Assembly: GCF_021730615.1 (NCBI RefSeq)
Contig: NZ_JAJLMN010000001.1
Coordinates: 4,475,501 to 4,539,500 of the forward strand
From: Lichenibacterium dinghuense
Lineage (GTDB): Bacteria > Pseudomonadota > Alphaproteobacteria > Rhizobiales > Beijerinckiaceae
Length of the DNA stretch: 64,000 nucleotides
Reading direction: 5' to 3'
How positions within the stretch are numbered: the stretch's first letter is position 1; the number at the start of each line of letters is the position of its first letter. The notes beneath the pieces were generated by a model. It did no database searches and had not been told where the DNA came from. It saw nothing but the letters and a program-made list of their open reading frames with translations. The position numbers were made by a program, and so were the translations under genes. Of the stretch, positions 24,512-32,631 are shown one piece after another.

Positions 24512-24540
24512 CCGCTGTTCTACCGTTGAACTATCCCCCA
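24467..24540 (-). tRNA. tRNA-Gln (anticodon CUG)
   Basis: The minus strand gives a complete 74-nt cloverleaf: acceptor stem TGGGGGA paired with TCCCCCA, D arm GTTC/GAAC, anticodon stem GCGGA/TCCGT around the loop CTCTGAC (anticodon CTG), T arm with GGTTCGAATCC, discriminator G and encoded CCA. Its 3' half is shared with the attachment repeat, so part of the present gene came from the element. Confidence 0.97.
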
Positions 24541-24703
24541 ACTGAACCGATCATCGAACCTTTGCCTCGATACTTAAAATCTAGGCAGTCGATGTTGGCG
24601 GCTTCGGCTCGGCCGGTGAGGTGCGTATAGGACGCGGCCTCGATCCATGCAAGCGGTTTTTCTCCCCGCTTTGGCTCCGCGGGCGCGGCTGAACCGCGGG
24701 CGG

Positions 24704-25396
24704 TCAGCCCTGGGGCGCCGCCGAGGCATCCCGCGGCTTCGCGCCGTGCCGGCGCGCCTTCTTGCCGTCCGAGGCGGCGGCGGTCGGCTTGGTGCCGGCG
24801 TCGAAGCCGACGAGGATCGTGTAGTCGTCGTCGGCCGAGGAGGTCACGAACGGGACCGCGATCGGGTCTGACACCACCTGAAAGCCGGTCGCGTCCTCGC
24901 CTGAGGCGATCGTCGCGGGCACCTGGAAGAACTTGGCCGCCGCCACCTTGCCGTCGCCGTCGTGGCGCACGGCGATGCGCACCGGCACCGTGAATGAGCC
25001 CGGGCTGCCGGCCGGGCCGAGCAGCACGCGCCCCTCCACCCCCACCTTGATCAGCAGGTCCTTGCCGCTGTGCGTGCATTCGCGCGCCACGTCGCCCATC
25101 GAGAACTGGTAGCGCACGTTCTCGTTGGTCTGGTCCGCGCCCGCGTAGGTGCGGTAGGAGGCGGTGCCGTCGAGCACCTCGATCGTCGGGCACTGGAGCG
25201 GGCGCTCCGCCGCGCCGGCCGGAGCCGGGGCGGGGCCGGGCGTCGTCGTGCCGAAGGCCAGGAGGTTGCCGAAGGAGGATCCCACGCCGCTCGCCGACGA
25301 TGTCAGCTTCTCGGTCGCCGCGCAGCCGCCGAGGGCGCTCCCCAGGGCCAGCCCCGCCCAGCACAGCGCAAAGGCCCGCGCTCCAACTCGTGTCAT
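24704..25396 (-). CDS. predicted lipoprotein
   Basis: The 230-residue product has a lipoprotein signal peptide ending in ALGGC (Cys25), so it should be acylated and anchored at the membrane facing the periplasm. The mature part is beta-rich with 'CPTIEVLDGTASYRTYAGAD' and 'NVRYQFSMGDVARECT', a pattern seen in conserved Methylobacteriaceae/Rhizobiales lipoproteins of unknown function. The C terminus is basic. It is followed 74 bp upstream on the same strand by the IalB-type gene, with which it may share a transcript. Confidence 0.75.
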   Translation of the reverse strand: MTRVGARAFALCWAGLALGSALGGCAATEKLTSSASGVGSSFGNLLAFGTTTPGPAPAPAGAAERPLQCPTIEVLDGTASYRTYAGADQTNENVRYQFSMGDVARECTHSGKDLLIKVGVEGRVLLGPAGSPGSFTVPVRIAVRHDGDGKVAAAKFFQVPATIASGEDATGFQVVSDPIAVPFVTSSADDDYTILVGFDAGTKPTAAASDGKKARRHGAKPRDASAAPQG

Positions 25397-25470
25397 CCCC
25401 GAAAGTCCTCCGCGGCCGCGCCGATTCCCGCCAGCATACCACGCGCCGGGCGCCCGGCGCTCCCCCGGGG

Positions 25471-26019
25471 TCACGGCAGCTTGTCGAAGCCGTCCTTGAA
25501 GCCCGTCAGCGTCAGCGGGATGCCGATGCCCTCTTCGGGCGTCTGGAAGATGATGAAGGTCGCGGTGGTGCCGGACTTCAACTGGTCGATCAGCTTGTCC
25601 TCCATGGCGACCTCGGCCACGCAGCCCGTCGGCAGGCAGCGCACGAAGCCGGCCCGGCCCACGTCGGCGTTGTCGATCTTGAGCCCCAGACCCGACGGTA
25701 GCAGCACGCCGAGCGGCGCCACGACGCGCAGGAGGCGGCTCTTGCCGTCCGCCGTCTTCAGCACGATCACCACGAGGTTGACGTTGGGCTTGTCCTCGGC
25801 CTCGATGCGCTGGATCAGGGCGCACTGCTCCTTCGGGGCGCCGGAAGGCGTCTCGCAGCGCATCTCCCAGTCGCCGTACTTGCCCTTCACCACGCCCTGC
25901 GCGCGCGCGGGCTGGGCGTGCAGCGCCGCGAAGCCTGCCAAGGCCAGGGCCAGTGCGGACGGGGCGGCCAGCCGGCCTTCCCGTGTCGCGGCGGAGGCAG
26001 CCCGCAGCATTCTCAGCAT
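25471..26019 (-). CDS. invasion-associated locus B (IalB) family protein
   Basis: The 182-residue secreted protein matches IalB: after a signal peptide ending near 'AQPARAQG', it shows 'YGDWEMRCETPSGAPKEQCA', 'VVAPLGVLLPSGLGLKID', 'VRCLPTGCVAEV' and a final 'FQTPEEGIGIPLTLTGFKDG'. Conserved Cys pairs probably form periplasmic disulfides. In Bartonella the family is linked to erythrocyte entry; in free-living relatives it is a general envelope protein of unknown role. Start at 26019 is supported by GGAG five bases upstream; the longer open frame has no such site. Confidence 0.85.
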   Translation of the reverse strand: MLRMLRAASAATREGRLAAPSALALALAGFAALHAQPARAQGVVKGKYGDWEMRCETPSGAPKEQCALIQRIEAEDKPNVNLVVIVLKTADGKSRLLRVVAPLGVLLPSGLGLKIDNADVGRAGFVRCLPTGCVAEVAMEDKLIDQLKSGTTATFIIFQTPEEGIGIPLTLTGFKDGFDKLP

Positions 26020-26148
26020 ATCGTCTCCAACGCTCGCGGGGCCGTCCCGGTCGTGCAGCGACGACGGCAAAGCCCCGCATCGCCGCGGTGCCTGACAAAG
26101 TCCCGGACGGGAGTCAAGCCGAGGGGCGTGGCCGCGCCGGACCAGCCC

Positions 26149-27384
26149 TCACCCGGCCCGCGCGAGGGCGAAGTCGCGGCAGTGGTCGAGGTAGCCGCGC
26201 TCGTGGTGGGCCACGAGCTCGACGACGGTGGTCCACAGCCAGGACGGCGCGTCGAGGCCGCCGCCGTGGTGCAGCTTCAGCTCGTCGGCCCAGGCGCGGC
26301 GGTCGGCCGGCGCCATCTGCCGGGCGTGGGAATGGCCCACCACGGCGGCGAGGAAGCGCGCCGCGCCCACCGCCTCCTCGCGCGTGAGCTGGTCGATCTC
26401 GAGCTTGAGGTCCTGGGGCATCAGCTCGCGCATCACCACGGGGCGGCCGAGCAGGCGCGCCGGCAGCATGCGGTCGCCGAGGCAGGGCGACAGGGCGCGG
26501 GCGCCGCTCACCACGCGGGCGGCGTGGTCGGGCTCGGCCGGCGCGCCGGGCGCCGCCGGGGCGACGCTCGCCACCGCCTCCTTGATGTCGATCAGGCAGT
26601 AGCTCGCCTTGGCCTTGCCGGAGCCACCGTGCCCTCCGACGCGCAGCAGCACGGCGTAGCGCAGCGTGCCGAGCGAGGAGCAGCCCTTCATCCAGTAGGC
26701 GGCGTCGAGCACCGTCACGGCGTGGTGGCGGCCGCGGCCGTGCAGGGCGCCGACGAGGGCCTGCGCGGCCTCCGACGACACCAGCGCCGCGATGGCGCGC
26801 CGCTCCTCGTCGGACAGGGGCCAGAACCGCTTGCCGAGCGGGATCGACGGCTCGACGCGCTCCAGCCGCTCCTGCGCGAGGTGCTCCCAGCGCCGGTGCG
26901 TCGCCTGCCGCAGCACGGCCCGCACGGCCCGGCCGGCCCGCGCCTCGGACAGGCTCTCGTCGTGGCCGAGCAGCGCGTCGCAGTAGCCGTGCACCATCTC
27001 CTCCAGCATGTGGGCCGTGGTGACGCCGGGCAGGTCGGAGCCGCGCGCCGCGGTCGACAGCGACAGGCCGAGGCGGATCACGTCGTGGGCCGGGTTGCCC
27101 AGCACCGTCTGGTCGAGGTCGCGGATGCGGATGCGGACCTTGCCGGCGGCGTCGGCCAGGGGCCCGAGGTTGCCGAGGTGGCAGTCGCCGCAGATCCACA
27201 CCGGCGGCGCGGAAGGCACGAGGCCGGCGTCCACCGCGCCGAGCCAGTCGTAGAACCGCGCCGTCGCGCCCCGCACGTAGGCGTGGGCCGAGCGCGCCAT
27301 CTTCAGCGCGCGCTTGCGCTCCAGGAGGCCGGCGCGCTCCCCCAGGCTGGGGAACTCGGCCACGGATCGTCGGTCGGTCGGCAT
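26149..27384 (-). CDS. DUF2252 domain-containing protein
   Basis: The 411-residue protein covers a full DUF2252 domain, a kinase-like fold related to aminoglycoside phosphotransferases. Visible marks are 'FYDWLG', 'WICGDCHLGNLGPL', 'IRDLDQTVLGNPAHDVIRLG' (the H-G/D-x-x-x-x-N and D-x-D-type loops) and 'SYCLIDIKEA'. Substrate is unknown. The start at 27384 is chosen because the upstream extension to 27429 is Arg-rich and shadow-like. It lies 7 bp downstream of a small conserved gene and is probably in one operon with it. Confidence 0.85.
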   Translation of the reverse strand: MPTDRRSVAEFPSLGERAGLLERKRALKMARSAHAYVRGATARFYDWLGAVDAGLVPSAPPVWICGDCHLGNLGPLADAAGKVRIRIRDLDQTVLGNPAHDVIRLGLSLSTAARGSDLPGVTTAHMLEEMVHGYCDALLGHDESLSEARAGRAVRAVLRQATHRRWEHLAQERLERVEPSIPLGKRFWPLSDEERRAIAALVSSEAAQALVGALHGRGRHHAVTVLDAAYWMKGCSSLGTLRYAVLLRVGGHGGSGKAKASYCLIDIKEAVASVAPAAPGAPAEPDHAARVVSGARALSPCLGDRMLPARLLGRPVVMRELMPQDLKLEIDQLTREEAVGAARFLAAVVGHSHARQMAPADRRAWADELKLHHGGGLDAPSWLWTTVVELVAHHERGYLDHCRDFALARAG

Positions 27385-27391
27385 GGAACGC

Positions 27392-27835
27392 TCACTCGTC
27401 CGAACCCGCGACGGGTCCGCGATCCGCAACGGCGGCCGTGCCGGTTTCGTTCGCTGAGACGAAGCTCATGCGCTCTTGTGAAGCGAGCGTGGTGAACCAG
27501 CCCGCGTAGGGCGTGTTTCGCGCCATGTGCCGGTTGAGGTCGGGGGCGCCGTCGCCCCACCACGCGGGGCCGCGCTCGCCGAGCGCCCGCTTGGCGCGGT
27601 CCACGGCGGCACGGGCTTCGACCTCGGCGGGGCGGTCGCCGGAGCGCTTCGCGGCCCCCACGGCACGGCGCGCGTCCATCAGCTCGTGCACCAGCCGTGC
27701 GCGCCGCTCCGGCGCCAGCGACGGGTCGCTGCAGCGCCACAGCCGCCCGCGCACGACGAAGTAGCGGCCGTCCGGCGTGACGGGCGGCCCCGCGCGGCGG
27801 GCTCCCGCGTCCTCGGTCCGCTTCCGCTCCGCCAT
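27392..27835 (-). CDS. conserved hypothetical protein
   Basis: The 147-residue cytoplasmic protein has a well-ordered core: 'TPDGRYFVVRGRLWRCSDPS', then 'RARLVHELMDARRAV' and 'AWWGDGAPDLNRHMARNTPY'. This pattern recurs in small Rhizobiales and Methylobacterium proteins of unknown function. The ATG at 27835 begins MAERKRTED. It is 7 bp upstream of the DUF2252 gene and probably co-transcribed with it. Confidence 0.7.
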   Translation of the reverse strand: MAERKRTEDAGARRAGPPVTPDGRYFVVRGRLWRCSDPSLAPERRARLVHELMDARRAVGAAKRSGDRPAEVEARAAVDRAKRALGERGPAWWGDGAPDLNRHMARNTPYAGWFTTLASQERMSFVSANETGTAAVADRGPVAGSDE

Positions 27836-27943
27836 GCCCCGCCCCTCCGCCGCCCGTCCGACGCGGCGGGCCGCCGCCCGGTTCCGCGGAACCCGGGCCT
27901 GCAAGGCGTGTTGGGCGAGGGACCGAAGCCGCGGGAGCCGAGC

Positions 27944-28279
27944 ATGCTGACCAGGACCGCCATCTACGAGGGCACCATCAAGGCCGGCCACGAGGAGGAG
28001 TTCTTCCGGCGCGTGCGCGACGAGCTGGAGCCGCTGTGGCGCCGCTTCCCCAACGTGGAGGCCGTGCGGGTGCAGCGCACCACGACGGCCGACCAGGACT
28101 GCCGGCCCATCGCCATGATCCTGGAGATGGACTTCGCGGACCGGCGCGCGCTCGACGCGTGCCTCGCGTCGAGCATCCGGCCCGAGTCCCACGCCGCCAC
28201 CGAGAAGGTGATGCAGCTCTTCGACGGGCGCTTCTACCACCTGGTCGCGGACGCGACCGTGCTCGACCCCGCGGGCTGA
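27944..28279 (+). CDS. small ferredoxin-like-fold (Dabb/ABM-like) protein
   Basis: This 111-residue protein has the layout of a dimeric alpha-beta barrel: 'TAIYEGTIKAGHEEEFFRRV' as first strand and helix, 'VEAVRVQRTTTADQDCRPIA' and 'MILEMDFADRRALDACL', and a final strand. Such proteins are small enzymes or binding proteins; substrate unknown. GGGAG lies before the ATG at 27944. It heads a rightward group with a GlcG/HbpS-like gene and an acetyltransferase. Confidence 0.6.
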   Translation: MLTRTAIYEGTIKAGHEEEFFRRVRDELEPLWRRFPNVEAVRVQRTTTADQDCRPIAMILEMDFADRRALDACLASSIRPESHAATEKVMQLFDGRFYHLVADATVLDPAG

Positions 28280-28284
28280 GCGCG

Positions 28285-28695
28285 GTGCGCTCCCGCCCCG
28301 AGCTCCAGGCCGCCGACGTGCGGGCCCTGATGGCGGCGGCCCGCGCCGAGGCCGAGGCGCGCGGGCTCGCCGTGACGGTCGCCGTGGTGGACGCGGCCGG
28401 CGTGCCGCTCGCGCTGGAGCGGCTCGACGGCGCGCGCCTCCACACGCCCGAGGCCGCGATCCTGAAGGCGCGCACGGCCGCGGTGGTCCGCACGCCCACG
28501 GCGGACCTGCAGACGGCGGTGGCGGGCGACCCGGCGCTGCTGGCCTTCCCGGATCGCTTGCCGCTCGCGGGCGGGGTGCCGCTCGTGCACGGCGGCGAGG
28601 TCGTGGGCGGCGTCGGCTCGTCGGGCGGCGAGCCCGAGGACGACCTGCGCGTCTGCGCCGCCGCGGTCGCGGCCCTGGCGAAGCTGGCCGGATGA
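28285..28695 (+). CDS. GlcG/HbpS family heme-binding-like protein
   Basis: The 136-residue protein shows the GlcG/HbpS pattern: 'GLAVTVAVVDAAGVPLALER', 'ARLHTPEAAILKARTA', then 'LPLAGGVPLVHGGEVVGGVG' and 'EDDLRVCAAAVAALA'. The family binds heme or small degradation products and often sits next to oxidation enzymes. I choose GTG 28285, six bases after the previous stop; no ATG is available near the family start. Confidence 0.75.
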   Translation: MRSRPELQAADVRALMAAARAEAEARGLAVTVAVVDAAGVPLALERLDGARLHTPEAAILKARTAAVVRTPTADLQTAVAGDPALLAFPDRLPLAGGVPLVHGGEVVGGVGSSGGEPEDDLRVCAAAVAALAKLAG

Positions 28696-28714
28696 CCCGG
28701 CGAAAGGCGAGGCG

Positions 28715-29200
28715 GTGACCGTGAACTCCGTCCCGGCCGTCCGCCGGCTCCGGGCCGGCGACGCGGAGGCCGCCGCGGCCCTGGTCCGCTCCGCCTTCGC
28801 GGCGCAGGACGCGGCCACGGACCCGCCGTCCTCGGCGCTGCGCGAGACCGCGGACAGCCTCGGCGCCTGGATCGAGGCGGACGGCGGATGCTGCGCGGAG
28901 GAGGGTGGCGCGCTCGCGGCCCTGCTGCTGTGGGCGGAGCGGGACGGCGGCCTCTATTGCGGGCGCCTCGCCGTCGCGCCCGCGGCGCGGGGCAGGGGCC
29001 TCGCCCGCGCCCTGATGGCGGAAGCCGAGCGCGAGGCGCGCCGGCGCGGGCTGACGCGGCTGCACCTGCGGGTCCGGCTGGCCCTGCCGGGCAACCTCGC
29101 GTTCTTCGCCGCGACCGGCTTCCGCGAGGTCGCCCGCGAGGCCCACGCGGGCTACGCCGAGCCCACGACCTCCGTTATGGAGAAGCGCCTGGACCCGTGA
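28715..29200 (+). CDS. GNAT family N-acetyltransferase
   Basis: The 161-residue protein is a complete GNAT domain. The acetyl-CoA-binding motif is 'LAVAPAARGRGLARALMAEA' (RGRGLA loop), and the end 'NLAFFAATGFREVAREAHAG' is the family's final strand-helix. Substrate cannot be predicted. GTG 28715 is the start, with a weak purine run upstream. It is convergent with the SGNH hydrolase gene. Confidence 0.8.
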   Translation: MTVNSVPAVRRLRAGDAEAAAALVRSAFAAQDAATDPPSSALRETADSLGAWIEADGGCCAEEGGALAALLLWAERDGGLYCGRLAVAPAARGRGLARALMAEAEREARRRGLTRLHLRVRLALPGNLAFFAATGFREVAREAHAGYAEPTTSVMEKRLDP

Positions 29201-29206
29201 GGGCCG

Positions 29207-29962
29207 TCACGGCTTGGCGGCGGCCACGCTGCGGCGCGCCCGGAAAGCGGGGGACTGCGCGGCGATCTGGTCGAGCACGGCGCGGGCCAGGAGGCCGTAG
29301 CCGCGGTCCGTCATGTGGAGGCCGTCGGACCCGATGAGCTCGGGCGCCGTGATGACCCCGCCGTCGATCCAGCCGCGCATCAGCGCGAACCGCCGCACGA
29401 CGTCCACGTGCTCCTGCGCCGCCACGGCGCGCACGGCGTCGACGAATCGCTCCTTCGCGTCCGCCCGCTCGATCACGGGCGACCACTGCGGCTCCATGAG
29501 CAGCACCTCGGCGCCGCTCGCGCGGATGGCGTCGATGCCGCTCTTCAGCTCGGCCTGGAACCGGTCCATGGGCACGCCGCGCAGGGGGTCGTTGCTGCCC
29601 GTCTGCCAGATCACGAGGTCGGGGTGGCGCGACAGCACGTCGGCCTGGAGCCGCTTCGCCGTCTCGTCGATGTCCTCGCCGGCCACGCCCTCGTTCAGCA
29701 CCGTCACGGCCGGATGGCCGGCGTAGCGGTCCTCGAACAGGCGCTGGAGCTGCGCCGGGTAGCTCATGGCGGGCCCGCTGGCGCCGGTGCCCTGCGTCGA
29801 CGACGAGCCGAGCGCCACGATGGAGAAGGGGGCCGCCCCGGCCTGGGCGCGCGCCGGCGCGGCGAAGCCGGAGGCCGCGAGGGCGAACAGCGCCAGCAGC
29901 GCGGCGGCGAGCGGGCCGGGGCGCGGCACCTTCGGGCGGTCATCCGGCGGGGCGAACGGCAT
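29207..29962 (-). CDS. secreted SGNH/GDSL-type hydrolase
   Basis: The 251-residue protein has an N-terminal signal sequence (cleavage near 'APARAQ') and an SGNH hydrolase domain. Block I reads ALGSSSTQGTGAS rather than the usual GDSL; block III is 'WQTGSNDPLRG' (catalytic Asn) and block V is 'GSDGLHMTDRG' (Asp-x-x-His). It is expected to hydrolyse esters on envelope glycans or lipids in the periplasm. Its start overlaps the 3' end of the opgC-like gene by 23 bp, which suggests co-transcription and a shared role in modifying surface or periplasmic glucans. Confidence 0.85.
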   Translation of the reverse strand: MPFAPPDDRPKVPRPGPLAAALLALFALAASGFAAPARAQAGAAPFSIVALGSSSTQGTGASGPAMSYPAQLQRLFEDRYAGHPAVTVLNEGVAGEDIDETAKRLQADVLSRHPDLVIWQTGSNDPLRGVPMDRFQAELKSGIDAIRASGAEVLLMEPQWSPVIERADAKERFVDAVRAVAAQEHVDVVRRFALMRGWIDGGVITAPELIGSDGLHMTDRGYGLLARAVLDQIAAQSPAFRARRSVAAAKP

Positions 29963-31109
29963 CGGGCGTCAATCCTGCGGGGGCACGGGCGGCGCGGGCC
30001 GCCCTGCGGGCGTCGAGGGCCAGCCCCGCCGCGAGCAGCGCGCCGAGGCCGACGATGTTGACCAGCAGTTGGGTCGCGACCGTGACGCCCGCGGCGCGGA
30101 AGATCAAGCGCCCGGCGAGCGCCAGCACGCAGCCGAGCGAGAACACGGCCAACGAATTGCGCCCGCAGGCCAGGACCGGCCGCAGCGCGGCGCTGCGCGC
30201 CACCGCCAGCATGCGCGGCGCGGTCAGCACGATGTAGACCTGCGCCAGCACGTCGGCGAGCCGCCAGGGCGACACGTAGGTCTTGGGCTCGTTGCCGAGG
30301 ATGCCGATGATCGGGCTCGTGGCGTAGAAGTCGCCGGGCAGGGGCTGCGGCCACAGGTGCCACGCGTCGAGCACCAGCAGGCAGCCGAGCGCGTAGGCCC
30401 AGCACAGCAGGAGCAGGGCGGGCGGCGGCGCCCGCATCAGCCGGAACCCGCGCCGCACCGCGATGGCCAGCGCCGAGCCGAGCACGAACAGGAGCTGCCA
30501 GGTGAACGGGTCGAAGTACCAGTGCGCCGCGTCGGCGCGATCGACGACGTTGGGCAGGTTCCAGCGGAACAGGTTCGCGAGGCCCCACAGCAGGGCCGAG
30601 GCCGCAAGGGTGCCCGGCACGCTGCGGGCGAGGCCGAAGCGCACGAGCGGGAAGGCGGCCAGCAGCAGGATGTAGAGCGGCAGGATGTCGAGGTAGGCCG
30701 GCAGGGCGCGCAGCGACACGCCGCGCAGCGCGCCCTTCCACCCGTCGCGCAGCATCGGGCCGATCACCACCGACTGAAAGCCGATGGCCCGCTCGGCCCA
30801 GCCGACGATCACCAGCGTGCAGAGCAGCAGCAGCACCTGGACGCCGTAGATGTGCAGGCAGCGCCGGAACACGCGCCGGAGCCCCACCGCGAGGCCGTGG
30901 CGCTCGAACACGCTGTTGTAGGCGTGGGTGGCGGAGAAACCGGCGAGCAGCACGAACAGCTCCGCCGCGTCGCTGAAGCCGAAGTTGTGCAGCGTGTAGT
31001 CGGCGAGGACGTTCTTGGGGATGTGGTCGACGAAGATCGACAGCAGCGACAGGCCGCGCAGCAGGTCGACGCGCGGGTCGCGGGGGGACGAGACGGGGCT
31101 GGACGGCAA
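29940..31109 (-). CDS. opgC: OpgC-like membrane acyltransferase
   Basis: The 389-residue integral membrane protein matches OpgC, which adds succinyl groups to osmoregulated periplasmic glucans. It shows '[20 protein letters not shown]', '[20 protein letters not shown]', '[15 protein letters not shown]' and about ten transmembrane segments. I place the start at a TTG (31109) that has GGAGG upstream; the frame also allows GTG 31136 without a site. It overlaps the SGNH hydrolase gene, a likely operon partner. It is divergent from icd, so the 235-bp gap should contain promoters for both. Confidence 0.85.
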   Translation of the reverse strand: MPSSPVSSPRDPRVDLLRGLSLLSIFVDHIPKNVLADYTLHNFGFSDAAELFVLLAGFSATHAYNSVFERHGLAVGLRRVFRRCLHIYGVQVLLLLCTLVIVGWAERAIGFQSVVIGPMLRDGWKGALRGVSLRALPAYLDILPLYILLLAAFPLVRFGLARSVPGTLAASALLWGLANLFRWNLPNVVDRADAAHWYFDPFTWQLLFVLGSALAIAVRRGFRLMRAPPPALLLLCWAYALGCLLVLDAWHLWPQPLPGDFYATSPIIGILGNEPKTYVSPWRLADVLAQVYIVLTAPRMLAVARSAALRPVLACGRNSLAVFSLGCVLALAGRLIFRAAGVTVATQLLVNIVGLGALLAAGLALDARRAARAARAPAGLTPDAVRPAG

Positions 31110-31344
31110 CGCTCTCCTCCCGGTGTCGGACCGCACCGCCGTCGCGCCAGACAGGGTCGACGGGCCCGAGGCTAGGGCGATCCTGCCTTTCCGTCACCTG
31201 TCCGCGGGGCGGCATCCCCCTTGCTTCGGCGTTCCCCTGCCGCGGGTTTCACTCTATAGCGGCGACGGGTCCTTCAAGCCGCGCCTGGCGCAGCGCGGCC
31301 GACCACGCGGGAGACGGGCGCGCCAGCCCGAGGGAACGGTCAGC

Positions 31345-32556
31345 ATGGACAAGATCAAGGTCGCCAACCCCGTCGTCGAGCTCGACGGCGACGAGATGAC
31401 CCGCATCATCTGGCACTACATCCGCGACAAGCTGATCCACCCCTACCTCGACGTCGACCTGCACTATTACGACCTGTCGGTCGAGCACCGCGACGCCACG
31501 AACGACCAGGTGACGGTGGACGCCGCCGAGGCGATCAAGAAGCACGGCGTCGGCGTGAAATGCGCCACCATCACGCCCGACGAGGCGCGCGTGAAAGAGT
31601 TCAACCTCAAGGAGATGTGGCGCTCGCCCAACGGCACGATCCGCAACATCCTCGGCGGCGTGATCTTCCGCGAGCCCATCATCTGCCAGAACGTGCCGCG
31701 CCTCGTGCCGGGCTGGACGCAGCCCATCGTCATCGGCCGCCACGCCTACGGCGACCAGTACCGCGCCACCGACTTCGTCGTGCCCGGCAAGGGTCGCATG
31801 ACCATCAAGTTCGAGGGCGACGACGGCACCGTCATCGAGAAGGAGGTGTTCAAGTTCCCGGGGGCCGGCGTCGCCCTGTCGATGTACAACCTCGAGGACT
31901 CGATCCGCGACTTCGCCCGCGCGTCGCTGAACTACGGCCTGATCCGCAAGTTCCCGGTCTACCTGTCGACCAAGAACACCATCCTGAAAAAGTACGATGG
32001 CCGCTTCAAGGACATCTTCCAGGAGGTCTACGAGGCCGAGTTCAAGGACCGCTTCAAGGCCGCCGGCATCACCTACGAGCACCGGCTGATCGACGACATG
32101 GTGGCGGCGTCGATGAAGTGGTCGGGCGGCTACGTGTGGGCCTGCAAGAACTACGACGGCGACGTGCAGTCCGACACGGTGGCGCAGGGCTTCGGCTCGC
32201 TGGGCCTGATGACCTCCGTGCTGATGACGCCCGATGGCAAGACCGTGGAGGCCGAGGCGGCGCACGGCACGGTGACGCGCCACTACCGCGAACACCAGAA
32301 GGGCAAGGAAACGAGCACCAACTCGATCGCCTCGATCTTCGCCTGGACGCAGGGCCTCGGCCACCGCGCCAAGCTCGACGGCAACGAGGCGCTCGGCCGC
32401 TTCGCCAAGACGCTGGAGAAGGTCTGCGTGCAGACCGTCGAGAGCGGCTTCATGACCAAGGACCTGGCGCTGCTGGTCGGGCCGGACCAGACCTGGCTGT
32501 CGACGACCGGCTTCCTCGACAAAGTCGACGCCAACCTGCGCGCCGCCATGGCCTGA
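31345..32556 (+). CDS. icd: NADP-dependent isocitrate dehydrogenase
   Basis: The 403-residue enzyme oxidises isocitrate to 2-oxoglutarate and CO2 with NADP+ in the TCA cycle. It belongs to the eukaryote-like homodimeric type common in Rhizobiales: '[20 protein letters not shown]' is the substrate loop, '[20 protein letters not shown]' holds metal ligands, and '[20 protein letters not shown]' is the coenzyme site. Length is normal. The ATG at 31345 fits the family start [15 protein letters not shown]. It precedes kup by 75 bp on the same strand. Confidence 0.97.
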   Translation: MDKIKVANPVVELDGDEMTRIIWHYIRDKLIHPYLDVDLHYYDLSVEHRDATNDQVTVDAAEAIKKHGVGVKCATITPDEARVKEFNLKEMWRSPNGTIRNILGGVIFREPIICQNVPRLVPGWTQPIVIGRHAYGDQYRATDFVVPGKGRMTIKFEGDDGTVIEKEVFKFPGAGVALSMYNLEDSIRDFARASLNYGLIRKFPVYLSTKNTILKKYDGRFKDIFQEVYEAEFKDRFKAAGITYEHRLIDDMVAASMKWSGGYVWACKNYDGDVQSDTVAQGFGSLGLMTSVLMTPDGKTVEAEAAHGTVTRHYREHQKGKETSTNSIASIFAWTQGLGHRAKLDGNEALGRFAKTLEKVCVQTVESGFMTKDLALLVGPDQTWLSTTGFLDKVDANLRAAMA

Positions 32557-32631
32557 CGCGCCGGAACTTAAGCGCGGGCTCACCCGTAGAGCCCGCGCAC
32601 CAGCGCAACATATGACACCGAGCGGACCGGC